Shown one piece after another: positions 7,858 to 18,159 of a DNA stretch of 64,000 bases. Position 1 is the stretch's first letter; the number at the start of each line of letters is the position of its first letter. The DNA lies in NCBI RefSeq assembly GCF_000325705.1, contig NC_019904.1, positions 5,005,501 through 5,069,500 on the forward strand, in the 5' to 3' direction. A program made the translations under genes and the position numbers. The notes under the pieces were generated by a model, which was not told the DNA's origin, did not search any database, and saw nothing but the letters and a program-made list of their open reading frames with translations. Source of the stretch: Echinicola vietnamensis DSM 17526 (GTDB lineage: Bacteria; Bacteroidota; Bacteroidia; Cytophagales; Cyclobacteriaceae).

Positions 7858-8627
7858 TATTCCTGCTCCATAGTTTTAACAAGCACCTTATCTACCAACT
7901 GATGGATAAATTCAGCCTCACCTTCAGGAATAATAGCCAAAAAGATTTCCTCTCCATCCTGATCAACCCAAGAAAGCCTTCCCGACAAACCTTGGCTTGC
8001 TTTGCCGCTCAGTATCCTATAAAAAACACAGGCTGTAAGATAAGTCCCTATCTGAGAGGGATGGCTTCCGTCAGGATCAAACAAACTTAAATCTGGACGT
8101 AATATTCTTGCCTGTCCCCATACTTCCCCCACAGGGGCCAAATCCACTCCTGTGCTTTTGGCCAAATCACGGTATCCTTCAGAAATGGTCTCTTGCATTA
8201 AGGGATTCCAGTTCCTGGCCCAGGTCATATAAAGCAATGGTTTCGCCCCCTTTGCTTTCACCAGCTCTATGAACTTTTTACCATAATCCTCAAATTCCAC
8301 AGGATCATTAATAGTGCTCTTGCTGTGGTTTTGAAGGACAACCACATCCCATTCCCCTTCTGAAATCATTTTCTTTGTTTCCAAGCCACGCTCACCCTCC
8401 CAATGTTGCTTGAGTGTGGCTCCGCCCAAAGTTGATTTTCGTGTAATAATGGACATCCCCTGATCCGCTGCAAGAGCACTTACCATTTGAGGCAAATTCC
8501 AAAAATAAGTATAGCTGTTTCCTACAAACAACACCCTCAATGTCTCCTTCTCCTGACCTAAAACATTCAGGGAAAGCAATAAGGCCAATAATAAAAGATT
8601 GGACTTCAGATAATTGAATTTCAACAT
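7857..8627 (-). CDS. Secreted SGNH/GDSL-type hydrolase (putative carbohydrate esterase)
   Basis: 256 residues with a signal peptide (LLLLALLLSLNVLG, cleavage near residue 24). SGNH blocks: VLFVGNSYTYFWNL with Ser38 as nucleophile, STLGGATLKQHW (block II glycine), VVVLQNHS (block III asparagine) and PDGSHPSQIGTYL carrying the Asp/His pair. The family includes acetyl esterases acting on plant and algal glycans. The neighbouring GH88 hydrolase and sialate O-acetylesterase homologue make deacetylation of oligosaccharides plausible, but the substrate is inferred. It lies 41 bases or more downstream of the GH88 gene in the same operon and overlaps the symporter start. Confidence 0.82.
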   Translation of the reverse strand: MLKFNYLKSNLLLLALLLSLNVLGQEKETLRVLFVGNSYTYFWNLPQMVSALAADQGMSIITRKSTLGGATLKQHWEGERGLETKKMISEGEWDVVVLQNHSKSTINDPVEFEDYGKKFIELVKAKGAKPLLYMTWARNWNPLMQETISEGYRDLAKSTGVDLAPVGEVWGQARILRPDLSLFDPDGSHPSQIGTYLTACVFYRILSGKASQGLSGRLSWVDQDGEEIFLAIIPEGEAEFIHQLVDKVLVKTMEQE

Positions 8628-8668
8628 AAGTACTTTTTTAGTTTTTGTTCATCAAGATAAAACATCAC

Positions 8669-9940
8669 CTACCAAGTTAATCCTGATCCATTATTCATGT
8701 TTGATAAGGCATAGTTATTGGCCCGGATTAAGGCCTCCACATAATAATAATCCGCATAGACCAAAGGGACATCTACTTCAGCGTCATGAGGCTTTGAGCC
8801 TACACTATGGTCCAAAAGAAAAGGTAATTCCTCTCCTTTCATGCGGTAGGTTGAGGAAGACAAATGCTTCAGAATGGTATTTGCTGCCTGCCAATATCTC
8901 CTAGTCTGTTCCTGACGGCTATAGGTGGAAAGTTCCAATAATGCAGCAGCGATCACAGCGGCTGCGGAAGCATCCCGCGGTGTATTTGGGATCTTGGGAT
9001 CATCAAAATCCCAATAGGGAATTTTATCCTTAGGCAGCCTTGGATGATCGAGAATAAATCTAGCGACCTTCTGTGCCTGCTCGAAAAATACCGGATCAGC
9101 GGTCTCCCTATAGCACATGGTAAAACCATACAATGCCCAAGCCTGCCCCCTCGACCAGCTGGAGTTTTTTCCATATCCCTGATGGGTAGTTTTCAGTCTG
9201 GACATTCCGGATATGGTATCATAATCGACCACATGGTAACTGGAATAATCCGCTCTAAAATGATTTTTGAGTGTAGTATATGCATGTGCTTTTGCCACTT
9301 GATAATAACTCGAATCCCCTGTAAAGCGTGTGGCTGCAAACAATATTTCCAAATTCATCATATTGTCTATGATGACAGGATATTGCCAAGTTTCCTGGTT
9401 AAAGTCCCATGAACGAATACAAGCTATCTTTGGGTCAAACCTCCCCATCAATGTGTTAGCAGTTTGTACGATGATATTTCTATCGCTCTCCTTTTCTTGG
9501 ACTTTATAGGCATTGCCAAAGCTGCAATATACCTTAAACCCCGTATCATGCGTATGCCCATCATATTTTTCCTTTTCTATAAAGGCTGTCCAAGTCCTGG
9601 CTGCGGACAAGAGTGCCGGGTTTCCTGAATAACCGTACAGGTACCAAAGCGTACCCGGGAAAAAACCGCTGGTCCAATCCCTGGAGCCCACTCCTGCCAA
9701 GTCGCCTTGTGCCCTTAATGAGCGGGGAATCATGGTAGAATCCACTTCCAAAAGCTCTAATTTCCCTGCCATCTCTAAAACGATCCTATCCAACTCTCTC
9801 GCATATGGATTCTTTTCAGTCATTTGTGCATTTGTGCGCAAAGGCAGCATCCACAAGGACAGTACAAAGATCAATAGGCCAATGGATGATACGACCTTGA
9901 CAGGATAGGCTAACATGGATATTACTGGTTGACTATTCAT
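8669..9940 (-). CDS. GH88-family unsaturated glucuronyl hydrolase
   Basis: 423 residues from the ATG at 9940; an upstream ATG at 9985 is also open but overlaps the previous gene. A signal/anchor segment lies near residues 15-38. The (alpha/alpha)6 family motifs are clear: SRDWTSGFFPGTLWYLYGYSG, HTHDTGF with Asp ~132, PVIIDNMMNLEILF with Asp ~192 (the two aspartates correspond to the catalytic pair of Bacillus UGL), SSWSRGQAWALYGF, and PLVYADYYYVEALIR at the end. GH88 enzymes hydrate the 4,5-unsaturated uronic acid left by polysaccharide lyases, releasing it from oligosaccharides. Its presence implies a lyase step on a uronate-containing glycan. Confidence 0.92.
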   Translation of the reverse strand: MNSQPVISMLAYPVKVVSSIGLLIFVLSLWMLPLRTNAQMTEKNPYARELDRIVLEMAGKLELLEVDSTMIPRSLRAQGDLAGVGSRDWTSGFFPGTLWYLYGYSGNPALLSAARTWTAFIEKEKYDGHTHDTGFKVYCSFGNAYKVQEKESDRNIIVQTANTLMGRFDPKIACIRSWDFNQETWQYPVIIDNMMNLEILFAATRFTGDSSYYQVAKAHAYTTLKNHFRADYSSYHVVDYDTISGMSRLKTTHQGYGKNSSWSRGQAWALYGFTMCYRETADPVFFEQAQKVARFILDHPRLPKDKIPYWDFDDPKIPNTPRDASAAAVIAAALLELSTYSRQEQTRRYWQAANTILKHLSSSTYRMKGEELPFLLDHSVGSKPHDAEVDVPLVYADYYYVEALIRANNYALSNMNNGSGLTW

Positions 9941-9963
9941 TAAGATATTTCTATTTATATATT

Positions 9964-11925
9964 TTATTCTGTAGATACTTTCCAACTATCCGTTCTAAAT
10001 GGACTGGCGGGTAAATGCACACTATTGTACAGATTGAGTGCTCCGGGATTATCTGCCCAAGCATACCTTACGGCCTGGGGTCGGACTACATACTGGCTAC
10101 TGACCAAAATGGTTGAATCAGATTCAAGGACTGCCTTGGCCCAATAAAACTGTTTATCCTTGCCAGCGATGGCAAAACCTCTCAGCTCCTTATCATTCTT
10201 TCCAGTCGTCATCCCATCACCAATATTTGAAAAGACTAAACGCAGCTTATCTCCCAAAACTTCCTGTCGGGAATAGGTTGGACCTGTGCTCAATATATCA
10301 TGGTGATATGTATTTGAAAGAGCCTCTAATGCCAATCTTCGTCCCACTTCCTGCTTGTTTTTGGGATGTATATTGTCTGCTTCTCCCAGATCGATGGCCA
10401 CGGCCATTCCCGTATGAGGCAATTTTAAGGCGGCCATTTGGGATTCCCGTACTTCTGCCCAAGTACTTTCACCGGGACTTGTTTGTTCAGCCCTATAATT
10501 GGCCAGTTGAACAAAGTAAAAAGGAAAATCACCTTGTCCCCAGTGTACTCTCCAATCCTTGATCATGGCGGGAAACATCTCCCTGTAAGCATATGCCCTT
10601 GTAGCGTTGCTTTCTCCTTGATACCAAATAGCACCTTTGATACTAAAGGGAATTAGCGGTTTTATCATCCCATTAAAGAGTGTGGTCGGAAAATTATTTG
10701 GATGGATATTCTTGGGAGCAATGGGCAAATCCACAGTTCCAATATTCATCTCCCACTCTCCTGATAAGTCCAACTTTTTATTTTCCAATGCCAAATTCAT
10801 CTGTTGGGGAGTGCCTTTAAAACCACCGGTCCAACCTTTGTCTTTTACCCTTACTATGATGGTATTAAGCCCTTCATTCAGTACTCCTTGTTTGATTTTA
10901 TAAGACCTCAGGGGATCGGTTCCGATCATCGATCCTACAAGTTGTCCATTCACATAGGTAAAATCTTCCTCATCTATTCTTCCTAAGGAAATTTCAGCAT
11001 CCTGATTTGCTTCATTTTCTGAAAGATAAAGGGTCTTCTTGAACCAAATAACCCCATCTGTATTTGGGACATCTAAACGTTCAAATACTTCGGGCAAAAC
11101 CACAGTACTACTATTTTCCCATTCAATTTCAGGATTGGACCAATTTTCCTGCAAGCCCAGGTCCAGTGAGTCGATAGCCTGCAGCCAACTATCTATGGCC
11201 AATGAAGCTATTGAGGTCATTTCCTTTAAATTGATGCTGTCATATGCCGCAATCTTAGCCCTATGAGAAGGGAATTGACCTATCATGGCTGCGCTTGTCC
11301 AGGCCTCTACATTGGTACCGCCCCAATTACTGCTGATCAAACCAATGGGCACATCCAGTTCCTGTTGCAATTCTCTTCCAAAAAAATACCCCACTGCTGA
11401 AAAATTCTTAATGGTCTCCGGAGAGCATACCTTCCATGCTACGCTATCAGGCAAAGATTCAGAGGGGGATTGCTCCATTTGATGCGGTACATCAAACAGT
11501 CTTATTTGGCTATAATTGGCCTGACGGATTTCTTCACTGGCATTTCCCGCCCTTTCGAGTGGCCACTCCATATTGGACTGACCGGAGCAAACCCACACAT
11601 CCCCAAGCCACACATCCTCCAATTTCAGTGTACTATCCGCAAGCACCTCCAATTGATAAGGTCCGCCCTTCTTCTGGGCAGGCAGCTCTACTAACCAAGT
11701 GCTATCTTCTCCTACTTCGGAACTCGCCGTAAAACCATTCAGCTTTACCGTCACCACAGTTCCTGGAAGGGCCTTTCCCCATATGGGAATGGGCTTTTCC
11801 CGTTGCAATACCATATGGTCTGAAAACAGGTTGTGCAATGTTACACTTGCAGGCCTATCCCTACAGGCCATCATAGTACATACCGCTAGTAGACAAAAAA
11901 AACTCGACAAATGTTTTCTTTTCAT
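9964..11925 (-). CDS. Sialate O-acetylesterase-family lipoprotein
   Basis: 653 residues. The lipoprotein signal ends TMMAC with Cys21. SASA-family (DUF303) blocks: VWVCSGQSNMEWPL with the Ser nucleophile near residue 117, SSNWGGTNVEAW, IKGAIWYQGESNATRAY, and DLGEADNIHPKNKQEVGRRLA containing the Asp-x-x-His pair. A central beta-rich insertion (residues ~270-400, with WFKKTLYL and NGQLVGSMIGTD) resembles a galactose-binding-like accessory domain. Such proteins remove O-acetyl groups from sialic acids or plant/algal glycans. In this locus, without sialidase, a uronate polysaccharide is the likelier target. Probably periplasm- or surface-anchored. Confidence 0.88.
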   Translation of the reverse strand: MKRKHLSSFFCLLAVCTMMACRDRPASVTLHNLFSDHMVLQREKPIPIWGKALPGTVVTVKLNGFTASSEVGEDSTWLVELPAQKKGGPYQLEVLADSTLKLEDVWLGDVWVCSGQSNMEWPLERAGNASEEIRQANYSQIRLFDVPHQMEQSPSESLPDSVAWKVCSPETIKNFSAVGYFFGRELQQELDVPIGLISSNWGGTNVEAWTSAAMIGQFPSHRAKIAAYDSINLKEMTSIASLAIDSWLQAIDSLDLGLQENWSNPEIEWENSSTVVLPEVFERLDVPNTDGVIWFKKTLYLSENEANQDAEISLGRIDEEDFTYVNGQLVGSMIGTDPLRSYKIKQGVLNEGLNTIIVRVKDKGWTGGFKGTPQQMNLALENKKLDLSGEWEMNIGTVDLPIAPKNIHPNNFPTTLFNGMIKPLIPFSIKGAIWYQGESNATRAYAYREMFPAMIKDWRVHWGQGDFPFYFVQLANYRAEQTSPGESTWAEVRESQMAALKLPHTGMAVAIDLGEADNIHPKNKQEVGRRLALEALSNTYHHDILSTGPTYSRQEVLGDKLRLVFSNIGDGMTTGKNDKELRGFAIAGKDKQFYWAKAVLESDSTILVSSQYVVRPQAVRYAWADNPGALNLYNSVHLPASPFRTDSWKVSTE

Positions 11926-11947
11926 CTGATGATAATTTTTATGGTAG

Positions 11948-11990
11948 TTAGCCAGAGGTGAATTCCTTCTAAGTCCCCACCTCTGGCTAA
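11948..11990 (-). promoter_or_regulatory. Intercistronic hairpin, 13-bp perfect stem
   Basis: TTAGCCAGAGGTG (11948-11960) pairs perfectly with CACCTCTGGCTAA (11978-11990). It lies between the beta-helix gene and the esterase gene. No U-run follows on the minus strand, so it is more likely an RNA-processing or stability element, or a leaky terminator, than a full terminator. Confidence 0.65.
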
Positions 11991-11996
11991 TTTGGA

Positions 11997-14900
11997 TTAT
12001 TTTACCTTCAATTTGCCCATGATCAAATGATCCTCACTTTCCGTCACCACAGAAAGGTGATAGACAAATAGTTTTTTATTGGCTGCATTGGATTGGGAAA
12101 GATCCCAATGGATTTCATGGTATCCCGACTCTACTTGCCCTTGATCCAATCGATTAATTTCATTTCCATTTAAGTCATAGATGACCAAAAGCACCTGGGA
12201 TGTTTCGCTTATTTCATAACCTATGCTTACTTCATATTCAAATGGATTTGGATAAACTTTCACCTTAGGCTTTTTGCCTGTCTTGACTTTTTTATCCTTA
12301 TTTTCACTACTTGTCGTATCCCCTATGGACTCCTCCACTACATACGAAGCATAAATGGAATAAAGGGCATCTCCCTGACTCCCGCTGCCAAACTGCTCAG
12401 GCATTCCACCTGTCCAGTTGTCACCCGAATCAAAACGCCCGGGGCTACCAGATTCATAATAAATCGATGTCGGACTTTCATACACCCAAGCCAACCAGAT
12501 GGTCTCTCCGACCCCCACACTGATAGCAGACTCCAGCAATACCTCCTGCCAACCATCAGTTTGACTGACAGGAGTCAGTGGAGTTATGGCAATCCTATTG
12601 GTCGGTGTACTATCTCCTTCATACACTGCCAAAAGCATGTTTCCAGTTCCTGCCCTATGGTACATGGTTACACTTTCTATCTTACCATTTTCAGGCATGG
12701 TATAAGGCACTGCCCTTCTGTTGGCATTATTGGTGGCACTGGCCAAACGACTGGTAATTCCCACAGTATTGAGCAGGGAATCAGGTGACTCCACTGTGAA
12801 ATTGACCAGCTCAGAGAACACCTCATTAGAAGAGCTATCCATAGCGGAAGCATATACACTATAGACACCAGGGAAAATATCCTGCCATGTAAAAGTATAG
12901 GGGGCAGTATAAACAGCCTGCAATGGAACGCTATCTTGATAAAAAATCACTTGGGACAGGCCTTCCATATTAAACACCTCCGCTGTCATTTCAATAGCTG
13001 CTGGTGCGTCATATACAGCCCCATCCAAAGGACTGATCAGGTTCACAGCAGGAGCTGCGTCCGGAATATAAGAGGCATAAATGGAATAAACAGCATTTCC
13101 CTGGGTGCCTGAACCAAATTCCTCAGGCATGCCACCACTCCATGTTTTTCCAGAATCAAAGCGTCCAGGACTTCCTGATTCATAATAAATGACCGTTGCA
13201 TTTTCATATACCCAAGCCAACCATACCGTTTCTCCAGCATTTACGCTTATGGGAGTTTCTAACATCACTTTCTGCCATCCATCCACTTGATTTACAGTGG
13301 TAAGGGGTGTAATCGCAATTCTGTTGGTCGGCACACTGTCTCCTTCATAAACTGCCAACAGCATATTACCGTTACCCGCCAAATGATACATACTGATGCT
13401 TTCTATTGTTCCATTTTCAGGCATGGTATACGGTACCGCTCTTCTATTGATATAATTGGTCGCACTGGCCAGACGATCGGTAATTCCAATTGTGTTGAGC
13501 AAGGAATCGGGAGATTCCACCGTGAAATTTACTATCTCGGATACTACTTCATTGGAAGCACTGTCCGTGGCCACAGCATAAAGACTATATGCTCCAGGAG
13601 AAACATCTGCCCAATTAAAGGTATACGGTCCAGACTGGAGTGTTTGTAAAGGTAGACTGTCCTGAAAGAAAGTCAGCTCCGACAGTCCCTCAATATTGAG
13701 CACTTCTGCCGTCACTTCAATATCTGCAGGTGCTGAAAAAACCGCTCCTTCTGCCGGACTAGTAAGATTAACATAAGGGTTTGAAGTGGGCACATAAGAA
13801 GCATAAAGGGAATACATGGCTGTTCCCTGAGTGCCACTTCCAAACAAAGCAGGCATTCCCCCTATCCAAGCGATATTGGAATCAAATCGACCAGGGCTTC
13901 CCTTATCATAGCGAATCCCAGGGTTACTTTCATACAACCAAGCCAACCATACCGTTTCTCCAGCACTGACTTCCACACTGTCCAAAAGGCCAATGGTCTG
14001 CCAACCTTCCACATTGTCCACAGGAGTCACCGGTGTAATGGCCAACAAACTATCTGGGGCCGAGGTGCCATTATAAATGGCCAAAATCATTCCGCCACTG
14101 CCTGCATTATGGTACATGGACATACTTTCTATCCTTCCATCCTCAGGCATCACAAAAGGTTGCGCTCTTCTTTTATTATTGGTGGTATTGATTCCCAACA
14201 CATCGGTAATACCTACTGTACCCGGAACCAAGTCCTTCTCAGTGATGGTAACCATGCTGGTATCTGAATATGCAACCGCCCCTTCATTATCTTGTACTGT
14301 TGCGCTAAGTGAATAAGTACCTGCACTAACATTTACCCAATCCACCGTAAAAGGAGAACCATTTGCACTTCCCACCAAATTGCCATCCACGAAAAAATTC
14401 ACATGTGTTACTTCCCCATCAAGATCGTTGGCAGATGCCAATAATTCTACCAGGGCCAATCCAGGGTTAATTTCCAGTATTCCTGCTGATGGATTTGTCA
14501 GTTCAATACTTGGGGGGATATTTTCAGGATCCAATGAGGCAAAAATAGAATAAACCTTATTTTCTTCTGTAGTGGCACCAAAAGTCAGAGGCATTCCACT
14601 TTGCCAAGAACCTGATGAATGATGGACTCCAGGGCTTCCCGACTGGTAATGAATCCCCGGATTATTTTCAAAATTCCAAGCTAACCATATCTTTTGCCCC
14701 AAGTTGACTTCCACTAAACTGTCCAAAGGAAGGTGCTGCCAACCAGCAGTTGCATTGACGGCTGTAATGGCTGTATTGCTCAATAAATTAGTAGGAGCCA
14801 CTTCCCCTTCATAGACCCCCAGTAACATATTTCCTGTTCCTCCTTCATGATAAATAGAAATTTCGTTGATGGCACCTGGATGTGTTACCATCACAGGAAT

Positions 14901-16292
14901 AGCACTTCTGTTACTTGCCGTGCTGATCATTGGATAAATTGCTGTATTGCCCAAAGCAATGTCTCCATCATTGACGATTACAGAACAGGTAGCTGTCTTA
15001 CTACCGTCTGTACTGACCACTGAAATGATCCCTTGCCCCAAGCCTATGGCCCTTAGCAAACCATTTTCATCCACCGTCACTACATTGGTGTTTGATGAGC
15101 TCCAGGTCACCGACCGGTCATTGGCCATTAAGGGCAAAACCTGATCCACTAGCTGTTGTTTATCCCCCACTTCCATCAATACCGAAGTTAAATCCAAAAG
15201 GACTGTATCAACTGAAAAAGCAGGAGCGCTGTACCAATTTTGTGGCACATTCGGGTTTGGTCCAGGATCCTGATCCAGAATGGTCAATGCCGAATTGTAG
15301 AGCGTATTGATACCATTATCATAAGTATTGTTATTGTAAACGTAGGTGTCAAAGCCCAAACTTTTAAAAGAATTGCCATATAGCCCTCGTTCTTCACAAT
15401 TAAAAACGGTATTTCCGATGATATAACATCCAGATCCCCCGAACATGATCCCATTATTGGAGCTTCGCTCTTCATAACCTCCTGCCACATTATAGATGAT
15501 ATTGTTTTCCACCCAGGTATCGCGCCACTCATCCAAACGGTAATCATTGGTAATGGAAACTGAAGCAGCTTCCACGGTCACCGCCGCTTGGTTATACTGT
15601 GTAGCCGTTCCAGGTGCAATATCAAACATGACATTATCCCTGACCGTCACATGGAAGCTCTCTCCCTTGATATTGATGGCCTCACCATTGCCGCAATGAT
15701 GAAGTTCATTGTTTTCTATCCAAATATTTTCACAGTTATCCGGAAAGGTCGTGTAGGCATAATTGCCTGTGCCCACATAGATGCCTTCTCCATATTGGGA
15801 GTTTCTTAATCCAGTATTATAAATATGATTCCCAATAATATCCACATATGAACAGCTGTAATGAACATGTATGCCTGCCTGTCCTGGTCCACTGATGTCG
15901 TTGTTGAGGATCATAATATGGTCACTTCCCTCTAGAACTATTCCGTTTAGTCCTCCTCGAACAAAGACACCTTGCAGCACTATATAACTGCTATTAATAA
16001 TCTTAAAAGCCGTACCAGTATTGGTTACCGTTTCGAAAATCACTTCTCCGGTTCCATCAGATTTGATAATCAGGGGCGCATTCTCTGTGAATTGTCGATT
16101 TTGTATCAACACTTTACTGTAAGTACCTGGACTGAATACCAGTTCGTCTCCGCCATTTGCGTTTTGAATAATGGCAGCCACATCATCTCCAGGGTTTACC
16201 TGAATTACTCCGGCTTTTGCGGTCTGTGCACCAACGAAGGCCATGCACAATAGCAGGAATATGGTGATATAAATTTGTCTATATTTATACAT
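11997..16292 (-). CDS. Large secreted right-handed beta-helix protein with T9SS sorting domain
   Basis: 1431 residues. Modules in order: signal peptide (1-27); a right-handed parallel beta-helix (~30-350) of the polysaccharide-lyase/chondroitinase-B type, rich in turns such as GSDHIMILNNDISG and YVDIIGNHIYNTG; a Big2-like Ig domain (~365-445); four copies of a ~145-residue domain (~447-590, 690-836, 929-1074, 1171-1317) sharing GNMLLAVYEGD, WLAWVYE and GSPGRFDSG; Ig-like linkers between copies (VNLTSPAEGAVF, PYTFNWADVSPGAYS); and a type A T9SS C-terminal domain (KVKVYPNPFEYEVSI to the end). It should be exported by type IX secretion. The helix is the candidate lyase supplying GH88. No catalytic residue could be assigned, so enzymatic activity is inferred. 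Confidence 0.85.
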   Translation of the reverse strand: MYKYRQIYITIFLLLCMAFVGAQTAKAGVIQVNPGDDVAAIIQNANGGDELVFSPGTYSKVLIQNRQFTENAPLIIKSDGTGEVIFETVTNTGTAFKIINSSYIVLQGVFVRGGLNGIVLEGSDHIMILNNDISGPGQAGIHVHYSCSYVDIIGNHIYNTGLRNSQYGEGIYVGTGNYAYTTFPDNCENIWIENNELHHCGNGEAINIKGESFHVTVRDNVMFDIAPGTATQYNQAAVTVEAASVSITNDYRLDEWRDTWVENNIIYNVAGGYEERSSNNGIMFGGSGCYIIGNTVFNCEERGLYGNSFKSLGFDTYVYNNNTYDNGINTLYNSALTILDQDPGPNPNVPQNWYSAPAFSVDTVLLDLTSVLMEVGDKQQLVDQVLPLMANDRSVTWSSSNTNVVTVDENGLLRAIGLGQGIISVVSTDGSKTATCSVIVNDGDIALGNTAIYPMISTASNRSAIPVMVTHPGAINEISIYHEGGTGNMLLGVYEGEVAPTNLLSNTAITAVNATAGWQHLPLDSLVEVNLGQKIWLAWNFENNPGIHYQSGSPGVHHSSGSWQSGMPLTFGATTEENKVYSIFASLDPENIPPSIELTNPSAGILEINPGLALVELLASANDLDGEVTHVNFFVDGNLVGSANGSPFTVDWVNVSAGTYSLSATVQDNEGAVAYSDTSMVTITEKDLVPGTVGITDVLGINTTNNKRRAQPFVMPEDGRIESMSMYHNAGSGGMILAIYNGTSAPDSLLAITPVTPVDNVEGWQTIGLLDSVEVSAGETVWLAWLYESNPGIRYDKGSPGRFDSNIAWIGGMPALFGSGTQGTAMYSLYASYVPTSNPYVNLTSPAEGAVFSAPADIEVTAEVLNIEGLSELTFFQDSLPLQTLQSGPYTFNWADVSPGAYSLYAVATDSASNEVVSEIVNFTVESPDSLLNTIGITDRLASATNYINRRAVPYTMPENGTIESISMYHLAGNGNMLLAVYEGDSVPTNRIAITPLTTVNQVDGWQKVMLETPISVNAGETVWLAWVYENATVIYYESGSPGRFDSGKTWSGGMPEEFGSGTQGNAVYSIYASYIPDAAPAVNLISPLDGAVYDAPAAIEMTAEVFNMEGLSQVIFYQDSVPLQAVYTAPYTFTWQDIFPGVYSVYASAMDSSSNEVFSELVNFTVESPDSLLNTVGITSRLASATNNANRRAVPYTMPENGKIESVTMYHRAGTGNMLLAVYEGDSTPTNRIAITPLTPVSQTDGWQEVLLESAISVGVGETIWLAWVYESPTSIYYESGSPGRFDSGDNWTGGMPEQFGSGSQGDALYSIYASYVVEESIGDTTSSENKDKKVKTGKKPKVKVYPNPFEYEVSIGYEISETSQVLLVIYDLNGNEINRLDQGQVESGYHEIHWDLSQSNAANKKLFVYHLSVVTESEDHLIMGKLKVK

Positions 16293-16447
16293 GTTTTTGG
16301 GTTTTATTGATGATTTGAAGGTTATAAAAGGTCAAAATCAAGCCTATTTTCTAATAGGATTTATCATTAAGCTGCGTCAGAAATATTTTGGATAAGGACA
16401 TACTATTCCCCTCAGCCTAAAAAAGGCGCTAATGCTGAATGATAATG

Positions 16448-16474
16448 GTTCCTAGAGGCACAGCCTCCAGGAAC
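16448..16474 (-). promoter_or_regulatory. Intercistronic hairpin between the susD-like and beta-helix genes
   Basis: GAGGC/GCCTC around an ACA loop, extended by GTTCC/GGAAC after a small internal bulge, in the 208-base gap 3' of the SusD gene. No T-run. Its position could uncouple the abundance of the SusCD message from the downstream enzymes. Confidence 0.6.
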
Positions 16475-16500
16475 ACATCAACCGTTTAGCCTAAAAAGAA

Positions 16501-18141
16501 TTACCATCCGGGGTTGTTCGAATTGATATTGATATTATTATCAATTTCTTCCTGTGGTATAGGGAACAAAGGATCCAAATTAAGTTTTCCAATAGGATGA
16601 TCGTATTTAAGCAGCGAATTATCAGGTAAAAAGTCTGAATAAAAATGCCGCTTCACCTTGGTACCATCACCAAAAACATCATCAATTTCACCCCATCTGA
16701 TCAGATCAAAAAGGCGCAATCCTTCAAAAGCCAGTTCTACCCTTCTCTCATGGCGAACCACTTCTACCAGATCACCACTGTTTACCGGAGGCATGTTTAC
16801 CGAGGGTCTAGCCCTTACCTTGTTTACCCAAGTATAGGCTTCTGCATCACCCTGTTCTGCGAGGGCTTCTGCCAAAATCAGGTAAAGTTCAGACATTCTC
16901 ATCACAGGAACATCCTGACCGGACCAGCGGACATTTGCCAAATTAATGACTGTCCTGATCATCTTTCTAACATTCATGCCCGATGGAGACCAACGGTAAT
17001 CATACTCCACCATATCTCCTGCTGAATACACCACATCCCATCTAAGCGTATCCCCATTCTCATCCAATTTTTGGTGTCTATAGGAAAAGTCTTCACCTGG
17101 ATATATCTTATAATCATCACCAGGAGCAAAAATGGTATATTCCCTTCTGGGATCGCCTGCTTCAAAGGCGTCATAAAGATCCCGCTGAGGCAAAGCATAG
17201 CCCCAACCATCCCCGTCAATGGCCGTCTTAAGTTCTGCAGGCAGGTCCCTGGTCAATCTTTGAACCGCATGGTTTCCACCGTGGAATTCATCGTTTTCCA
17301 CAAATCCCCAATACCACAATAACTCAGGATTGCTGTCCCCTTCATTTTCAAGGGCCCAGATAGCCTCGAAGTCATCCATCAAATGCTTACCAGCTGCTTC
17401 TGCAATTTCTATGGCTTCCCTGGCGGCAGCTTCTGCATTGATCCAATCTCCTAAAATCAAATAGGTTTTGGCCAGCATGGCGGCTGCAATGGGCTTTGAA
17501 GGAGCTCCTGGGAAAATCGGTTGGTTCTTCAGGTTTTCTTTGGCAAAAGTAAAATCTGCAATTACTTGCGCCAGCACCTCATCCTTGGGTGATCTGGGCA
17601 AATGGAAATCATCAAAACTACCCGCCAAATCCAAATACAAAGGCACATCCCCATATAACATGGTTAAAAACTGATAAGAATAGGCCCTATAAAAAGCCGC
17701 CTCTCCCAGATAAGGTGCCTGCTGCTCAGGCGTAAAACTTTCGTCTGTAGATTGTGGAATATTGGCTAGGGCAAAGTTAGCCGCATTGATACACACATAA
17801 GGGTATCTCCACCAGCTTTTGACATTTTCATGGGTAGGTGTAATGTTCCACTCCTCAAGGGCTATGGAAGCCGCTCTCACTGGACGCCAGTAACCATCAT
17901 CCGTAAGGGCATCCAGATGGATCGTCATATCCCTATAAAGCATATTGGCATTACCTCTGTGCCAAGGTTCATAACAGGCATTGACCGCCGCTCTAGCAGA
18001 TTCCGGTCCTACAAAAAAATTGGCCGAATTAGGTCTATCCAAAGGATATCTGTTCAGAAATTCCTCTTCATTGCAGCTGGACATTAGCATGATCAAAGAA
18101 AAGAAACTCGCTATATATTTTATGTTTTTTATTGAATTCAT
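16501..18141 (-). CDS. SusD/RagB-family glycan-binding lipoprotein
   Basis: 546 residues. The lipoprotein signal ends LMSSC (Cys23). It has an N-terminal SusD-like TPR region (YLGEAAFYRAYSYQFLTMLYGDVPLYL) and the C-terminal RagB segment with LAEALAEQGDAEAYTWVNKVRAR and RRVELAFEGLRLFDLIRWGE, ending NININSNNPGW. SusD proteins are surface lipoproteins that cap the SusC barrel and bind oligosaccharides. The gene follows susC by 18 bases in the same operon. The glycan is not predictable from this protein alone. Confidence 0.95.
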   Translation of the reverse strand: MNSIKNIKYIASFFSLIMLMSSCNEEEFLNRYPLDRPNSANFFVGPESARAAVNACYEPWHRGNANMLYRDMTIHLDALTDDGYWRPVRAASIALEEWNITPTHENVKSWWRYPYVCINAANFALANIPQSTDESFTPEQQAPYLGEAAFYRAYSYQFLTMLYGDVPLYLDLAGSFDDFHLPRSPKDEVLAQVIADFTFAKENLKNQPIFPGAPSKPIAAAMLAKTYLILGDWINAEAAAREAIEIAEAAGKHLMDDFEAIWALENEGDSNPELLWYWGFVENDEFHGGNHAVQRLTRDLPAELKTAIDGDGWGYALPQRDLYDAFEAGDPRREYTIFAPGDDYKIYPGEDFSYRHQKLDENGDTLRWDVVYSAGDMVEYDYRWSPSGMNVRKMIRTVINLANVRWSGQDVPVMRMSELYLILAEALAEQGDAEAYTWVNKVRARPSVNMPPVNSGDLVEVVRHERRVELAFEGLRLFDLIRWGEIDDVFGDGTKVKRHFYSDFLPDNSLLKYDHPIGKLNLDPLFPIPQEEIDNNININSNNPGW

Positions 18142-18159
18142 GGTTTAACTCTTTTGGGT

